Positions 42,895-52,193 of a stretch of DNA of 64,000 bases are shown here, piece after piece. The stretch's first letter is position 1, and the number at the start of each line of letters is the position of its first letter. The position numbers and the translations under genes were made by a program. This DNA is from an uncultured Campylobacter sp. (lineage in GTDB: Bacteria > Campylobacterota > Campylobacteria > Campylobacterales > Campylobacteraceae): positions 1-64,000 of the forward strand of contig UQCL01000005.1 of the NCBI GenBank assembly GCA_900539505.1, read 5' to 3'. The notes under the pieces are model-generated. The model was not told where the DNA came from and did no database searches. It worked only from the letters and a program-made list of their open reading frames with translations.

Positions 42895-44922
42895 TTGGAC
42901 GCTTTAAGCAAGCTCAATACCGAACAATACGCCGCAGCAACCGCTCCTGCGGGGCACAATCTAATAATCGCAAGCGCAGGCACGGGCAAAACCAGCACCA
43001 TCGTCGCGCGGATCGCTCATCTGCTAAATCTCGGCACGAGCCCTAGAAAAATTTTGCTTCTTACTTTTACGAACAAGGCCGCAAGCGAGATGATAGCGAG
43101 GCTGCAGCGGCATTTTGATAAAAAAATCACCTCCGCAATCGTTGCGGGCACCTTCCACGCCGTATCCTACGCCCTACTTCGCGAGCTGGGCAAAGGCGTG
43201 ATCCTAAAGCAGCCCGCCGAGCTAAAAACCCTGCTAAAAAGCCTCGTAGAAAGGCGAAAATTTTATCATGTAAGCGACGCGCGCCCCTACGGCGGGGCGT
43301 ATCTGTACGACGTGTACTCGCTGTATCAAAACAAGGAGATGAGCGCGGATTTTGCGACGTGGTTTAGCAAAAACTACGAGGATCAGGCGGAATTTGCCGA
43401 AATTTACGCAGATATTTTGCGCGAGTTTGAAGAGGAAAAGGCGAAATTTAACTACGCCGATTTCAACGACGTTTTGCTAAAAATGCGCCATGAGCTGCAA
43501 AAGGGCGCGCCGCTACGGTTTGATGAAATTTTAGTGGACGAGTATCAGGATACAAACTCGCTGCAAGGAAGTCTCATCGATGCCTTTGCGACGAAAAGCC
43601 TTTTTTGCGTCGGCGATTTCGATCAGAGCATTTATGCCTTTAACGGCGCAAATATCGACATCATCGGCAGCTTCGGCAAGCGCTTTGCGGACGCTAAAAT
43701 TTACGCGCTGAATATCAACTACCGCTCAAGCTCGGCGATTTTGGCGCTTGCAAATCGCGTCATCGCGAATAATCCGCGCCTTTACGAAAAGAAGCTGATC
43801 GTGGGGCGCGAGGGAAAATTTAGCGCGCCTAAGCTGCATGTTTACGATGATACGGCGGCGCAATACGCCCACGTAGCCGCACAGATCGCACAAAGCGGCG
43901 TGTCGCGCGAAAAGATCGCCGTCATCTTTCGCAACAACTCCAGCGCCGACGGCGTCGAAGTAGCACTTAAGGAGCTCGGTATCGGCGCGAAGCGAAAAGG
44001 CGGCGTGAGCTTTTTTGAAAGCCGCGAAATCAAGGCCTTTACGGACATCTTCGCGATGATAATAAACCCAAAAGATATGATGGCTTTTATGAGTACGTGC
44101 GAATACGCAAGAGGCGTCGGCAGCGCGCTAAGCAAGGAGCTTTTCGATGCGCTAATCGCGCTTGGACGCGGAAGCATTCACGCAGGGCTTTTACGCCCCG
44201 ACGAGAGCGTTAAAATTTTTGAAAAAAAGAGAAAAAACTACCAGCTCGGACTTTTTGACGATGTCGATATTATCGGCTCAGTATCGCGCTTTGAAGCTTT
44301 GGAATTTGACGAGTTTTTTCGCTCGCATCCGATTCTCAAACACAATAAAATCACCGAAGGCGGTGCAGTGTTTTTGCACGAAATTTATAAAATTTTTAAA
44401 AAAAGCGGCTCAGCTGTAAGGTCCGCTACGCTAATCTCGCAGATCAAAGACTCGCGCCTTTTTGCGCTTGTGGCGGATTTCATCGCGACAAAGCGTGCGA
44501 CGCTAAAAAACGGCAAGATAGACGATGAGCGCAAAAAGGACGAGATCTCCCGCATCTACGATAAATGCGGCATTTTAGAGCAGATCGCCGGTAAATACGC
44601 GGATCCGCAGAGCTTTTATAATTTCATAACTCTGGGCGCAAAGGAGATGAGCGAGGGCGAGGGGGTGAATCTGCTCAGCGTGCACGCAAGCAAGGGGCTT
44701 GAGTTTTGCAGCGTCTATCTTATCGATCTGGCGCAAAACCGCTTCCCAAACCTCAAGCTAATGGCGATGGGCGGCAGCCTGGAGGAGGAGCGGCGGCTAT
44801 TTTACGTGGCGGTTACCAGAGCGCGCGACGAGCTGGTGCTAAGCTACGCGAAATTTGATAAGATCAGAAAAGTTAGCTACGAGCCGAGCTGTTTTTTAAG
44901 AGAAGCGGGGCTGGTGAAGTAA
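42895..44922 (+). CDS. Rep/UvrD/PcrA-family superfamily 1A DNA helicase
   Basis: A 3'-5' helicase of 675 residues with all SF1A motifs: Q-motif LNTEQYAAA, Walker A SAGTGKTSTIV, motif Ia LTFTNKAASEMIAR, Walker B ILVDEYQDTN, motif III CVGDFDQSIYAFNGA, motif IV INYRSSSAIL, motif V VNLLSVHASKGLEF and motif VI FYVAVTRARDEL. It could be the local UvrD or Rep; I cannot decide. I start at TTG 42895, which has AAGGA six bases upstream, rather than an ATG at 42868 that lies before that site. It is divergent from pbpC with a short gap. Confidence 0.92.
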   Translation: MDALSKLNTEQYAAATAPAGHNLIIASAGTGKTSTIVARIAHLLNLGTSPRKILLLTFTNKAASEMIARLQRHFDKKITSAIVAGTFHAVSYALLRELGKGVILKQPAELKTLLKSLVERRKFYHVSDARPYGGAYLYDVYSLYQNKEMSADFATWFSKNYEDQAEFAEIYADILREFEEEKAKFNYADFNDVLLKMRHELQKGAPLRFDEILVDEYQDTNSLQGSLIDAFATKSLFCVGDFDQSIYAFNGANIDIIGSFGKRFADAKIYALNINYRSSSAILALANRVIANNPRLYEKKLIVGREGKFSAPKLHVYDDTAAQYAHVAAQIAQSGVSREKIAVIFRNNSSADGVEVALKELGIGAKRKGGVSFFESREIKAFTDIFAMIINPKDMMAFMSTCEYARGVGSALSKELFDALIALGRGSIHAGLLRPDESVKIFEKKRKNYQLGLFDDVDIIGSVSRFEALEFDEFFRSHPILKHNKITEGGAVFLHEIYKIFKKSGSAVRSATLISQIKDSRLFALVADFIATKRATLKNGKIDDERKKDEISRIYDKCGILEQIAGKYADPQSFYNFITLGAKEMSEGEGVNLLSVHASKGLEFCSVYLIDLAQNRFPNLKLMAMGGSLEEERRLFYVAVTRARDELVLSYAKFDKIRKVSYEPSCFLREAGLVK

Positions 44923-45786
44923 GCGAAATTTGCTCGCTAAATTTTGGAATTTCATTTTAGCGCATTTGATGGATCGTTTGTGTAAGAATTTTACTCCTCG
45001 CCTACGTCTGGCGCGTCGCCTGCTACGACTTTTTTATCGGATTGTGGAGTAAGAATTTTGCGGTGCGATTTGTAAATTTTGCGATTTGTAAATTTTTGCA
45101 ATGCGGACGCTACCGCGATATTTTGCAGCTCGCTAAATTTCGCAGGCGGTAGCGGGGTTTGAAGCTACGATTGAGAGGCGTGGTTGCCTGGGGCTTTTTG
45201 CGAGTTGTGCGCGAGTTACACTACAGCGCGATCAGGGGCGGTTTGAAAGCGGTGATCTTTGCGGTGCGGGCGGTTGCAAAATTTTACGCCGCAAATGCGG
45301 GCTAAATTTTAAAATTTAGCTCCCGCTCTCCGCAGAATTTAAATGCAGTAAAAATCTCTGCAAAATCTTACGCAAGTAGAATTCTACGGCAAAATTCGGC
45401 GATAATAAAATTTCACCGCCCTATTTCATATTTCTCTTACTTTGAAATTTATGTGTTTTACACATCATGAAGCTTAAATTTTATTTAATAAATTCCAAAA
45501 TACCGCAAATTCCACGACAAGTTAAAATTTTAAAGCGCATCAAATTTACGGCGCTGCGAAATTTAAAATTTCACTACGTATTGCGCACGCTGTAAAAATA
45601 CGCGCCCTGCCAAATTTATTGGCGCGACGGAATTCCGAGCCGCGTCAACCCGTATATTTGATAAATAGATTTCGCGTCGCGTAAAATTCCAGTGCCGGTA
45701 AAGTTTGCTGCCGATCAATTTATCGCCGCGCAAAACACTATCCCGCGCAAATTTAACGCAGCCAAAAGTCCTTCGCCGCGTAAATC
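44923..45786. other. Long gap between convergent helicase and upp genes
   Basis: No intact gene. The left third holds a possible gene remnant on the minus strand, described separately. The rest is RAATTY-rich, with AAATTTTAAAATTT at 45304-45317 and GAAATTTAAAATTT near 45559. Short direct repeats occur, such as GATTTGTAAATTTT twice near 45068-45100. As the flanking genes converge, terminators for both should be here, but I do not see a clean one. Confidence 0.45.
44991..45250 (-). pseudogene. Possible decayed coding sequence
   Basis: On the minus strand a frame ends SDKKVVAGDAPDVGEE before TAA at 44991-44993. It stays open for 57 codons back to TAG at 45165-45167, reading PPAKFSELQNIAVASALQKF, then TNRKIYKSHRKILTPQ. 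Beyond that stop it continues protein-like for 16 codons to another stop at 45216-45218. I do not recognise the sequence and no start with a ribosome site is visible. It may be a remnant or chance. Confidence 0.25.
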
Positions 45787-46455
45787 TCATAGCGTATTAA
45801 AAACCCTATCTCCCGCGTCTCCAAGTCCCGGCACGATATATTTTTGCTCGTTTAGTCTCTCGTCGATCGCCGCGGTAAAAACCTCGACCTGCGGGTAGAT
45901 CTCGCTAAATTTATGAAGCCCCTCGGGCGCTGCGATGATGGAGATAAATTTGATCTTTTTAACGCCGTTTTTCAGCAGAAATTTCACCGCATCGATCGCC
46001 GTGCCGCCGGTCGCAAACATCGGATCGATGATGATTGCGGTGCGCTCTGCGGCATCTGCGGGCAGTTTGGCGTAAAAAAACTCCGCCTGTGCGGTCTTTT
46101 CGTCGCGCTGAAAGCCTAAAAATCCCACGCTAGCGTCCGGTATGAGCTTGAAAACGCTATCTAGCATCCCCAGCGCGGCGCGCAAAATCGGGCAGATCAT
46201 GATCTTTGTAGCGAGCTTATACGCGCTAGTTTGCGCCACGGGTGTATGCACGCTTACCTCGCGCAGCGCCAGATCGCGCGTCGCCTCGAACATCATCAGG
46301 TAGCTGATCTCATCGACTAGCATGCGGAACTGAAACGGATCGGTCCCCCAATCGCGCAGGATCGTGAGCTTATGCTCGATCAGTGGGTGCTTGATAAGCC
46401 TCACGTTAGGCAGCTCGCACGCGGTTTGGTGCGTACATTTTTGGCTTTGGCTCAT
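45787..46455 (-). CDS. upp: Uracil phosphoribosyltransferase
   Basis: Upp converts uracil and PRPP to UMP in pyrimidine salvage. The 222-residue protein has the PRPP loop IIIDPMFATGGTAIDA (residues about 141-156), the N-terminal IKHPLIEHKLTILRD and the uracil-site end YIVPGLGDAGDRVFNT. The N-terminus is about 14 residues longer than E. coli Upp. AAGGAGAGAAA stands just before the ATG. It appears to be a single-gene unit. Confidence 0.96.
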   Translation of the reverse strand: MSQSQKCTHQTACELPNVRLIKHPLIEHKLTILRDWGTDPFQFRMLVDEISYLMMFEATRDLALREVSVHTPVAQTSAYKLATKIMICPILRAALGMLDSVFKLIPDASVGFLGFQRDEKTAQAEFFYAKLPADAAERTAIIIDPMFATGGTAIDAVKFLLKNGVKKIKFISIIAAPEGLHKFSEIYPQVEVFTAAIDERLNEQKYIVPGLGDAGDRVFNTL

Positions 46456-46991
46456 TTTCTCTCCTTAAATTTACTGAATTTTGCGCCCTTTGGGGCATTT
46501 TAATTATATGTTTTGGTGCGAACTCCAGTGCCGTGGCGCTAAAATTTTGCCGATAACGGCGGCACGACTTTAAATTTAGCTCATTTTCACTCGCAATGCA
46601 AGCGTTGCGACGTTTAAATTTAGCTCGGCAGCTCGCTTTAAATTTAGCGCTTTTAAAAACGTAGTGCTTTAAATTTAGCTTGCGCGTGCGCTTTTGATTT
46701 AGCCGCTCTTTAAACAGGGCGCGCTTTATCGGCACGCTGGGCACTACTTTTCGGCAAGCGCTCGCGACGTAAATTTCACTTCCGAAATTATCGTCTGAGG
46801 CGGCTTTAAATTTACTTAATGCTCGCGCTCGTGAGCCAAATTTTAAAATTCCATGTTATCTTGCGCGCCGATAAAATTTTAATTTCATGCATGCGGGCGC
46901 TGCGCAAACGAGCTCAAACAAACCGAGCGCGTATTTTTTAGCCGCAAGCCGTTAAATTTTAACGTGCCGCGGGCAATCAAATTTAACAGCC
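46456..46991. other. Intergenic region with repeated TTTAAATTTAGC
   Basis: I see no gene. TTTAAATTTAGC or a near copy occurs four times between about 46569 and 46682, with GC-rich spacers. AAATTTTAAAATT follows at 46838-46850. On the minus strand the 112-codon frame at 46406-46744 is only this repeat text running into upp and is not credible as a gene. Confidence 0.5.
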
Positions 46992-47585
46992 CTACTCCTT
47001 CACCACGCGCAGGAACGAATACACATCCTGAACTCCCGGCGCGTGCGTCGCGTACCAGATCGCGTGCTTTTCATGCTCGATGTCCGTTACTACGCCGCTA
47101 AATACCACGTCGCAGCCCACGATCGCCACGCGCACCGCAGTACCCGAAACGTCGGTATCGGAAAAGAGATTTTTCTTTAAATTTGTAAAAATTTCAAACG
47201 AATTGCACGGATATTCGGGCTTTTTGACGCGCAGATAGGTATGCACGCGCCGCACGCCTTCGGTTTGTCTAGCTAAAGCAAGTAGCGGCTCGCGCATCGC
47301 TTCGCTATCCAGAAGCCCGATGAGATAGACCTCGCCGTAGAAGCATTCGACCTCCAAATCCCAGCTGCTAAGGCCTTTTGTAAATAGAATTTTGCTTTGG
47401 ATTTTAGTCTGGATGAGCTTGTCGCTAGCGACCTCGCTCACGCTGCGGCGGTCGCGCGCCACGGAGTAGATGTCGTATACGCTAAGCGCGTTGCCCGCGG
47501 GCGCCAGCGGAGCCGCGCACGAGCTAAATAGCGCCGCGCAAGAGAGCAAAAACACCCCTAAAATCGCTAGAAACAAAACCCTCAA
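46992..47585 (-). CDS. BON-domain envelope lipoprotein
   Basis: A 197-residue exported protein with a signal segment (VLFLAILGVFLLSCAALFSSC) that offers more than one possible lipobox Cys. Two BON domains follow: the first near DKLIQTKIQSKILFTKG..VECFYGEVYLIGLL, the second near FTNLKKNLFSDTDVSG..VVFSGVV. The family includes OsmY and DolP, which act at the outer membrane during envelope stress. The role of this one is unknown. The start is TTG right after GGAGAGGG. Confidence 0.83.
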   Translation of the reverse strand: MRVLFLAILGVFLLSCAALFSSCAAPLAPAGNALSVYDIYSVARDRRSVSEVASDKLIQTKIQSKILFTKGLSSWDLEVECFYGEVYLIGLLDSEAMREPLLALARQTEGVRRVHTYLRVKKPEYPCNSFEIFTNLKKNLFSDTDVSGTAVRVAIVGCDVVFSGVVTDIEHEKHAIWYATHAPGVQDVYSFLRVVKE

Positions 47586-47959
47586 ACCCTCTCCAATCTC
47601 GTTTAATTTCTAATTATCTCAAGCCAGCCGTTAGCTTCACTTTTTAATTTTAGCCCCGCAGGCGCCATTTTGCCGCAGCTTGAAATTTTACGTCGTGAGA
47701 TTCCGCCCAAACCGCGCGCCGTAAAATTTTACAATATAAATTTTAAAATTTGCGTTGTAATTCGCACAGCTTGCGGAATTCTGCGTTTTCGCCATAGCGA
47801 AATTTCGCGCGCAGTATTTGTCGCCGTAAAATTATACGTGGCTAAATTTCGTTGCAAATTTGCCGCTGCGAATTCTACGAGTAAAATTTCTCGCGGCGGA
47901 ATTCGCTGCTGCAAAATTTTATATTTCAAAATCCGCGCCCAAAATTTCGCCCGGTCCGG
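47586..47959. other. RAATTY-rich intergenic region
   Basis: No gene. AAATTT, GAATTC, AAATTC and GAATTT words recur every 12-30 bp across nearly the whole gap, for example around 47735-47750 and 47860-47930. The texture is the same as the insertions inside hydD and pbpC, but here stops occur in the frames. The spurious 66- and 97-codon frames are by-products of this pattern. Confidence 0.5.
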
Positions 47960-48733
47960 CTAATTCGTCGTAAGCCCGCCGTCTATCGCAAATATCGCGC
48001 CACTGACCCATTTCGCCGCATCCGAAGCCAAAAACACCGCCGCCTCGCCGATGTCCTGCGCGCTGCCGATTTTGCCAAGCGGATAGATATTTTGCACCAT
48101 CTGTTCAAACGCCTCGCGCCCCTGCGGGCTAAGCGCGCTTAAATTTCGCTCAAACTGCGGCGTCAGCACGCTTCCGGGCGCTATGGCATTAACGCGCACA
48201 CCGAGTTTGCCGACCTCGAAGGCAAGCGATTTGGTGAAAGAATTTAGTGCGCCTTTGGTGATCGAGTATGCTGTCGTGGTGCGCCCCACGAGCATTCTGT
48301 TTGCGAAATACGACGAGATATTGATCACGCAACCCTTGCTAGCCGCAAGCGCGCCCAAAAGCCCCTGAGTAAGCAGATATGGCGCTTTGACGTTTAGGTT
48401 TAGATGAGCGTCCAGCAGCGCTTCGTCGGTCGCCTCAAAGGGTACGAATTTTCCCAGTCCGGCGTTATTTACAAGGATATCTATCTTAGGAGATTGCGCT
48501 AAAATGCGCTCGCAAAGGCCTTTTATCGTTTTGCTTTGCGCCAAATCCGCCCTTGCGGCGTAAGCTTTCACGCCGTAACCGCCTAGGGCCTCCTGCGCGA
48601 TTTTTAATTTCTCTTCGCTTCTGCCGAGTAGGATCAAATTTGCGCCCTCTTCGGCGAAACACTTTGCGATGCCAAGCCCTATGCCGTCGCTTCCGCCAGT
48701 GATTACGGCGGTTTTACCCTCTAATCGTTTCAT
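47960..48733 (-). CDS. SDR-family NAD(P)-dependent oxidoreductase
   Basis: A classical 257-residue short-chain dehydrogenase/reductase. The cofactor motif is TGGSDGIGLGIAKCF (TGxxxGIG), followed by NNAGLG. The catalytic set is Ser in VINISSYF, with TAYSITKGAL holding YxxxK. The end has the usual LASDAAKWVSGAIFAIDGG. Arg in ILLGRSEEKL hints at NADP preference, by family rule. The substrate cannot be told. GAAAGGAAAAGT precedes the ATG. Confidence 0.92.
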   Translation of the reverse strand: MKRLEGKTAVITGGSDGIGLGIAKCFAEEGANLILLGRSEEKLKIAQEALGGYGVKAYAARADLAQSKTIKGLCERILAQSPKIDILVNNAGLGKFVPFEATDEALLDAHLNLNVKAPYLLTQGLLGALAASKGCVINISSYFANRMLVGRTTTAYSITKGALNSFTKSLAFEVGKLGVRVNAIAPGSVLTPQFERNLSALSPQGREAFEQMVQNIYPLGKIGSAQDIGEAAVFLASDAAKWVSGAIFAIDGGLTTN

Positions 48734-48749
48734 ACTTTTCCTTTCAATG

Positions 48750-49008
48750 CGTAAATTTAAGTTCTAAAAATTTGAGCGAGATTTATTGATCTCGCAAACT
48801 TCGAAATTTTGCAGGCTTTGAAATTTCGCTCGCTTTAAAATTTCGCTCGCTTTAAAATTTCGCGGCGAAGCGAAATTTCATCGATAAAATTTTACTAATT
48901 TTAAAATTCCATCGATAAAATTTCACGGCAAAATTCCATCACAAAGCTTGCGGCGGAATTTCATCGGGAATTCCATCCGTAAATTCCACCCAAACTGCGC
49001 CGCTTGGC
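48750..49008. repeat. Intergenic RAATTY array with 17-bp tandem repeat
   Basis: I count 14 RAATTY words in about 240 bp. At 48821-48854 the 17-bp unit AAATTTCGCTCGCTTTA is repeated twice exactly and a third partial copy follows. Further on, ATCGATAAAATTT-type and AAAATTCCATC-type units recur. This is a non-coding version of the arrays found inside genes. Confidence 0.75.
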
Positions 49009-49377
49009 TTACAGCACCTGTTTTACGCTACTAGCCGTGATTTCAAGTAGCCTCGTAGCAAACGGAAATTTCGCCTTCGTTTCTTCAAACTCCGCACCGC
49101 TATCAATAAAACGCGCTGTGCCCTTTACTACAAAGCCACGCCCCGCTCCGAACCTGCCTGCTAGCTCCTTCGTTGCGACGCTAAGCTCGACGTTTGGATT
49201 AGCCTCCACGTTGCTTTGCGTCTTTTTCATACCCGCAGCGGGGATGAGGATGCGATCACCCTTAATGACGAGATATCTGTTCCACGTATTGCTGATATGA
49301 GCCTCGCCCTGCGCGCAGGTAGCGATACCCACAGCGCATTCATAATTTAAAATCTCCAAAAATTCCTTACTAAACAT
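49009..49377 (-). CDS. Pyridoxamine 5'-phosphate oxidase-like FMN-binding protein
   Basis: A 122-residue split-barrel protein. Features are the small N-terminal strand region (CAVGIATCAQGEAHISNTWN), IKGDRILIPAAGMKKTQSNV, where the Lys and Thr residues would touch FMN phosphate, and GRGFVVKGTARFID. It is shorter than true PdxH, so vitamin B6 synthesis is unlikely. Members act as flavin reductases or are uncharacterised. AAGGAGAGAAA precedes the ATG. Confidence 0.85.
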   Translation of the reverse strand: MFSKEFLEILNYECAVGIATCAQGEAHISNTWNRYLVIKGDRILIPAAGMKKTQSNVEANPNVELSVATKELAGRFGAGRGFVVKGTARFIDSGAEFEETKAKFPFATRLLEITASSVKQVL

Positions 49378-49475
49378 TTTCTCTCCTTAAATTTACATTT
49401 TAAAGCTCTCGATTTTGGCTGACAAGCCCCGCGCGCAACTGAAATTTTAACTACCTCCGCCACTTTCCGCTGCGG

Positions 49476-50156
49476 CTAAATTTTGTATTTCAAAAGCGCA
49501 TCTTTTTCGGCTTTGCTTACGCGGAAGCTATCGCGGATCTTCGATATCGCCTTGTTTTGGATAAATTTAACCGCCTGCTTGCTCTCCAAAAATGCAAGCG
49601 TGATCTCGCGCTGCTTGATAAACATCTCGGCTATCGCCCACGCCGCGCCCATCTGCACGTAATATCGTTCGTCGCTTTCGGCGGCGCAAATTTCAAAAAA
49701 TTCCTTGGGCGAGATCGCGCCCATATTTTGCATAAAATAAACGTAGAAAAATCGCCTCTCAAACTCGCTCACGCCGCTTTTAGCCTGCTTTAGCAGCGCG
49801 TCCGCAAAAGCGGCGCCCCTGAATTTTGGAGCGAACATATCGCAAACCGCCCAATTAGGCATCGTTTTGATAAAATCGCTCGCAAGGGTAAATTTCGCCT
49901 CATCCTGCTTCAAAAGCATTATAAAAAAGCCCTTTAGCACGAACTCCTCGTGAAAAAAGGGCTCGTAATTTTGCAGCTCGCGCCGCGCCTCATCCGCCCC
50001 GCCCAGAGCGGCGAAGCTTTTACGAGCAAGTGCGCGCAGTGTCGGAGTGCGCACGCCCAAAATCTGCGGCGCGGGTATTAGGCGCTGCGAAAATTTCGCC
50101 AACTTCTCCTCGCTTAGCACCCGCAGCTGCCCTAGCATATTTTCTCGTAAATCCAT
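49476..50156 (-). CDS. DNA alkylation repair protein, AlkD-like
   Basis: A 226-residue HEAT-repeat protein. Typical segments are LGVRTPTLRALARK near residue 35, a Trp/Asp region MPNWAVCDMFAPKF, and repeated helices with FERRFFYVYFMQNMG and YYVQMGAAWAIAEMF. The family includes AlkD glycosylases that remove positively charged N3- and N7-alkylpurines. Whether this member is catalytic is not proven from sequence. AAAGGAAAGTT precedes the ATG. Confidence 0.87.
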   Translation of the reverse strand: MDLRENMLGQLRVLSEEKLAKFSQRLIPAPQILGVRTPTLRALARKSFAALGGADEARRELQNYEPFFHEEFVLKGFFIMLLKQDEAKFTLASDFIKTMPNWAVCDMFAPKFRGAAFADALLKQAKSGVSEFERRFFYVYFMQNMGAISPKEFFEICAAESDERYYVQMGAAWAIAEMFIKQREITLAFLESKQAVKFIQNKAISKIRDSFRVSKAEKDALLKYKI

Positions 50157-50405
50157 AACTTTCCTTTAAATTTTGATTGCGAATTTTACCAGCCCGAACG
50201 CGAGCTGATCTCGGTACGCCGAAATTTCGCCGCACAGGCTATCTATTTAAACAGATCGCGATGCAGCTCAAACTAATCGCCCGATAGATCGCGCTACTTT
50301 AAATCGCCCACTATACCCGCTTCAAAGTCTTTTGCCTAAAAATACGCCCTGCTAAATCGCGCTGTATACCTCAGGGCAGAGCAAACCGTATCGCCAAAAG
50401 CTCGC

Positions 50406-52193
50406 TTAAATGAAACTCGGCGCGTCGTTTGAAAATAAAATTAGATCGCCGCTTTGCGTATTTTCGCTCAAAACTCGCTGCAGATCGCGCTTGTCTTTCA
50501 AAACGATAGTCTTTGTGGGGTCGATTTTGCTTTGCAGCACCTCGGAATTTAGCTCACCCGTAATGATCGCGAGATCAAAAATTTCATCGATCTTGGCGGC
50601 GAGCGTCTCGTTGTCCTCGCGCGTGTTCTCGACGATACCAGGCGTGATGATGACCTTGCGCCCGCCGTAGCTTCGCATCAGCTCGTAGCTTTGCAGCATG
50701 CCGCTTAGATTGCCGTTGAAGCTATCGTCGATGATGATTTTGCCGCCCGCATCGAGCCGCGCGAGGCGGTGCTCGACGGCACTAACATGCGCGACGCGGC
50801 TTTTGATCTTATCTGCGCTAAGCCCTAAAAATCGCGCGATCTTTATGCACGCGGCGAGATTTGCGGCGTTAAATTTACCCAAAATCGGCGCGAAAAACTC
50901 ATGTCTCTTTCCTTGTTCGCTACGCTCGTTTAAAATTTTACGTTCACTCAAAGCTTCTTGCGTGCCCTGCTCTTTGTCGCCGCAAATTTTATCGCCACGG
51001 GCGGCTTGTTCGTAAAATTCTTGCTCGCTCCGTTCGGTGCGGGATACGAAATTTGCATCGTCAAAATCGGCGCCGTAATTTTTAGAATTTTTGTCTTTTT
51101 CCGCGTATGCCGCACTGCCTGCATCTAGGTTTAAACCGCCCTGCCCTTCGCCACCTGCGGCGGATGTTTCTGCACGCAGCGTGGAATTCTCGCCGCTAGC
51201 ACCGCTTTCATCATCGCTCAAGCTAAGGCTAAATTTTATTCCGTCCAGATCCGCGCCGCAAATTTCCAGCCCCTCGTCATAGATTGTGACGCACTCGCTC
51301 GGGCTTTTTTGCGTGCAGCTGTGCAAAAACGCATGCTTTAGCCGCGCGCTTGTGAGCGCTTCGAGCTTGGTTTTGCGGATGTTTTCGATGCTTTTGAAAT
51401 ACTCGATGTGTTGCGCGCCGATCTCGCCCACGACGACGATCTGCGGCGCCAAAAACTCGGTGATCTCGGCGATGTCGCCGCTTAGCCTGGCGCCTGCTTC
51501 GGCGATGTAGATCTGCGTATCTGCGGGTAGCGCCTCGTTTACGTCGCGCACGAGCCCTGCTAGCGTGTTTACCGAGCGCGGCGTCTTGTAGCAGCGAAAG
51601 TCGCTTTTTAAAATTTGATACAAGAAGTTTTTAATGCTCGTCTTGCCGTAGCTCGCGGTGATCTGAATGATCATAAGAGAGGGCATCTGGGCTAGTTTTT
51701 TGCGCGCGGCGGTCTTAAATTTCGCGGCCTGCGCCCGCTCGTAAGCAAAGCTCGCCGCAAGAGCGGCGCCAAGCGGTAAAAAGATCGGCAAAATCGGGCC
51801 CCCCGCGGCATAAAACGCGGCATTAAAGCTAAACACACAAACCGCCAAAATCGCGAAAAATCGCCTCACGCGCGGCGTAAAGACGAGCTTTTTATCAAGC
51901 CCTCTTTGCCAAAAATAAAGCGCTAGCGCATAGGCCGCGACGATTAGAATTTTAGCGGCGTGCAGAGCATAGAGGGGCGCGGTGCCGAATTTAGCCGCGC
52001 CTGAGCTTGCCACGATCTCGCAGCCAAAATACGCCGCTAGTGGCAAAATCAAAAAATAAAGGTGCCACGCGGGCTTGGTGAAGTGAAAGATGATGCGCGC
52101 GGGCTTGTACGAAAACCACTGCAGGCAGGTGATCAGATAAAAGCCCAGCAGTAGGACGAATGCCGCGTGCGCGATCAAAAATATTATATTCAT
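50406..52193 (-). CDS. murF: UDP-MurNAc-tripeptide:D-Ala-D-Ala ligase MurF with membrane N-terminus and insertion
   Basis: MurF adds D-Ala-D-Ala to the peptidoglycan precursor. The first 150 residues hold four or five hydrophobic helices (IFLIAHAAFVLLLGFYLI and others), an arrangement I associate with Campylobacterota MurF. The ligase P-loop is TASYGKTSIKNFLYQIL near residue 177; EAGARLSGDIAEITEFL and DDSFNGNLSGMLQSYE follow. Residues about 326-431 are a polar low-complexity stretch (SGENSTLRAETSAAGGEG, KNSKNYGADFDDANF and so on) with no counterpart in the family. Without it about 490 residues remain. ddl lies three genes upstream in the same direction, giving consecutive steps of one pathway. 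Confidence 0.93.
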   Translation of the reverse strand: MNIIFLIAHAAFVLLLGFYLITCLQWFSYKPARIIFHFTKPAWHLYFLILPLAAYFGCEIVASSGAAKFGTAPLYALHAAKILIVAAYALALYFWQRGLDKKLVFTPRVRRFFAILAVCVFSFNAAFYAAGGPILPIFLPLGAALAASFAYERAQAAKFKTAARKKLAQMPSLMIIQITASYGKTSIKNFLYQILKSDFRCYKTPRSVNTLAGLVRDVNEALPADTQIYIAEAGARLSGDIAEITEFLAPQIVVVGEIGAQHIEYFKSIENIRKTKLEALTSARLKHAFLHSCTQKSPSECVTIYDEGLEICGADLDGIKFSLSLSDDESGASGENSTLRAETSAAGGEGQGGLNLDAGSAAYAEKDKNSKNYGADFDDANFVSRTERSEQEFYEQAARGDKICGDKEQGTQEALSERKILNERSEQGKRHEFFAPILGKFNAANLAACIKIARFLGLSADKIKSRVAHVSAVEHRLARLDAGGKIIIDDSFNGNLSGMLQSYELMRSYGGRKVIITPGIVENTREDNETLAAKIDEIFDLAIITGELNSEVLQSKIDPTKTIVLKDKRDLQRVLSENTQSGDLILFSNDAPSFI

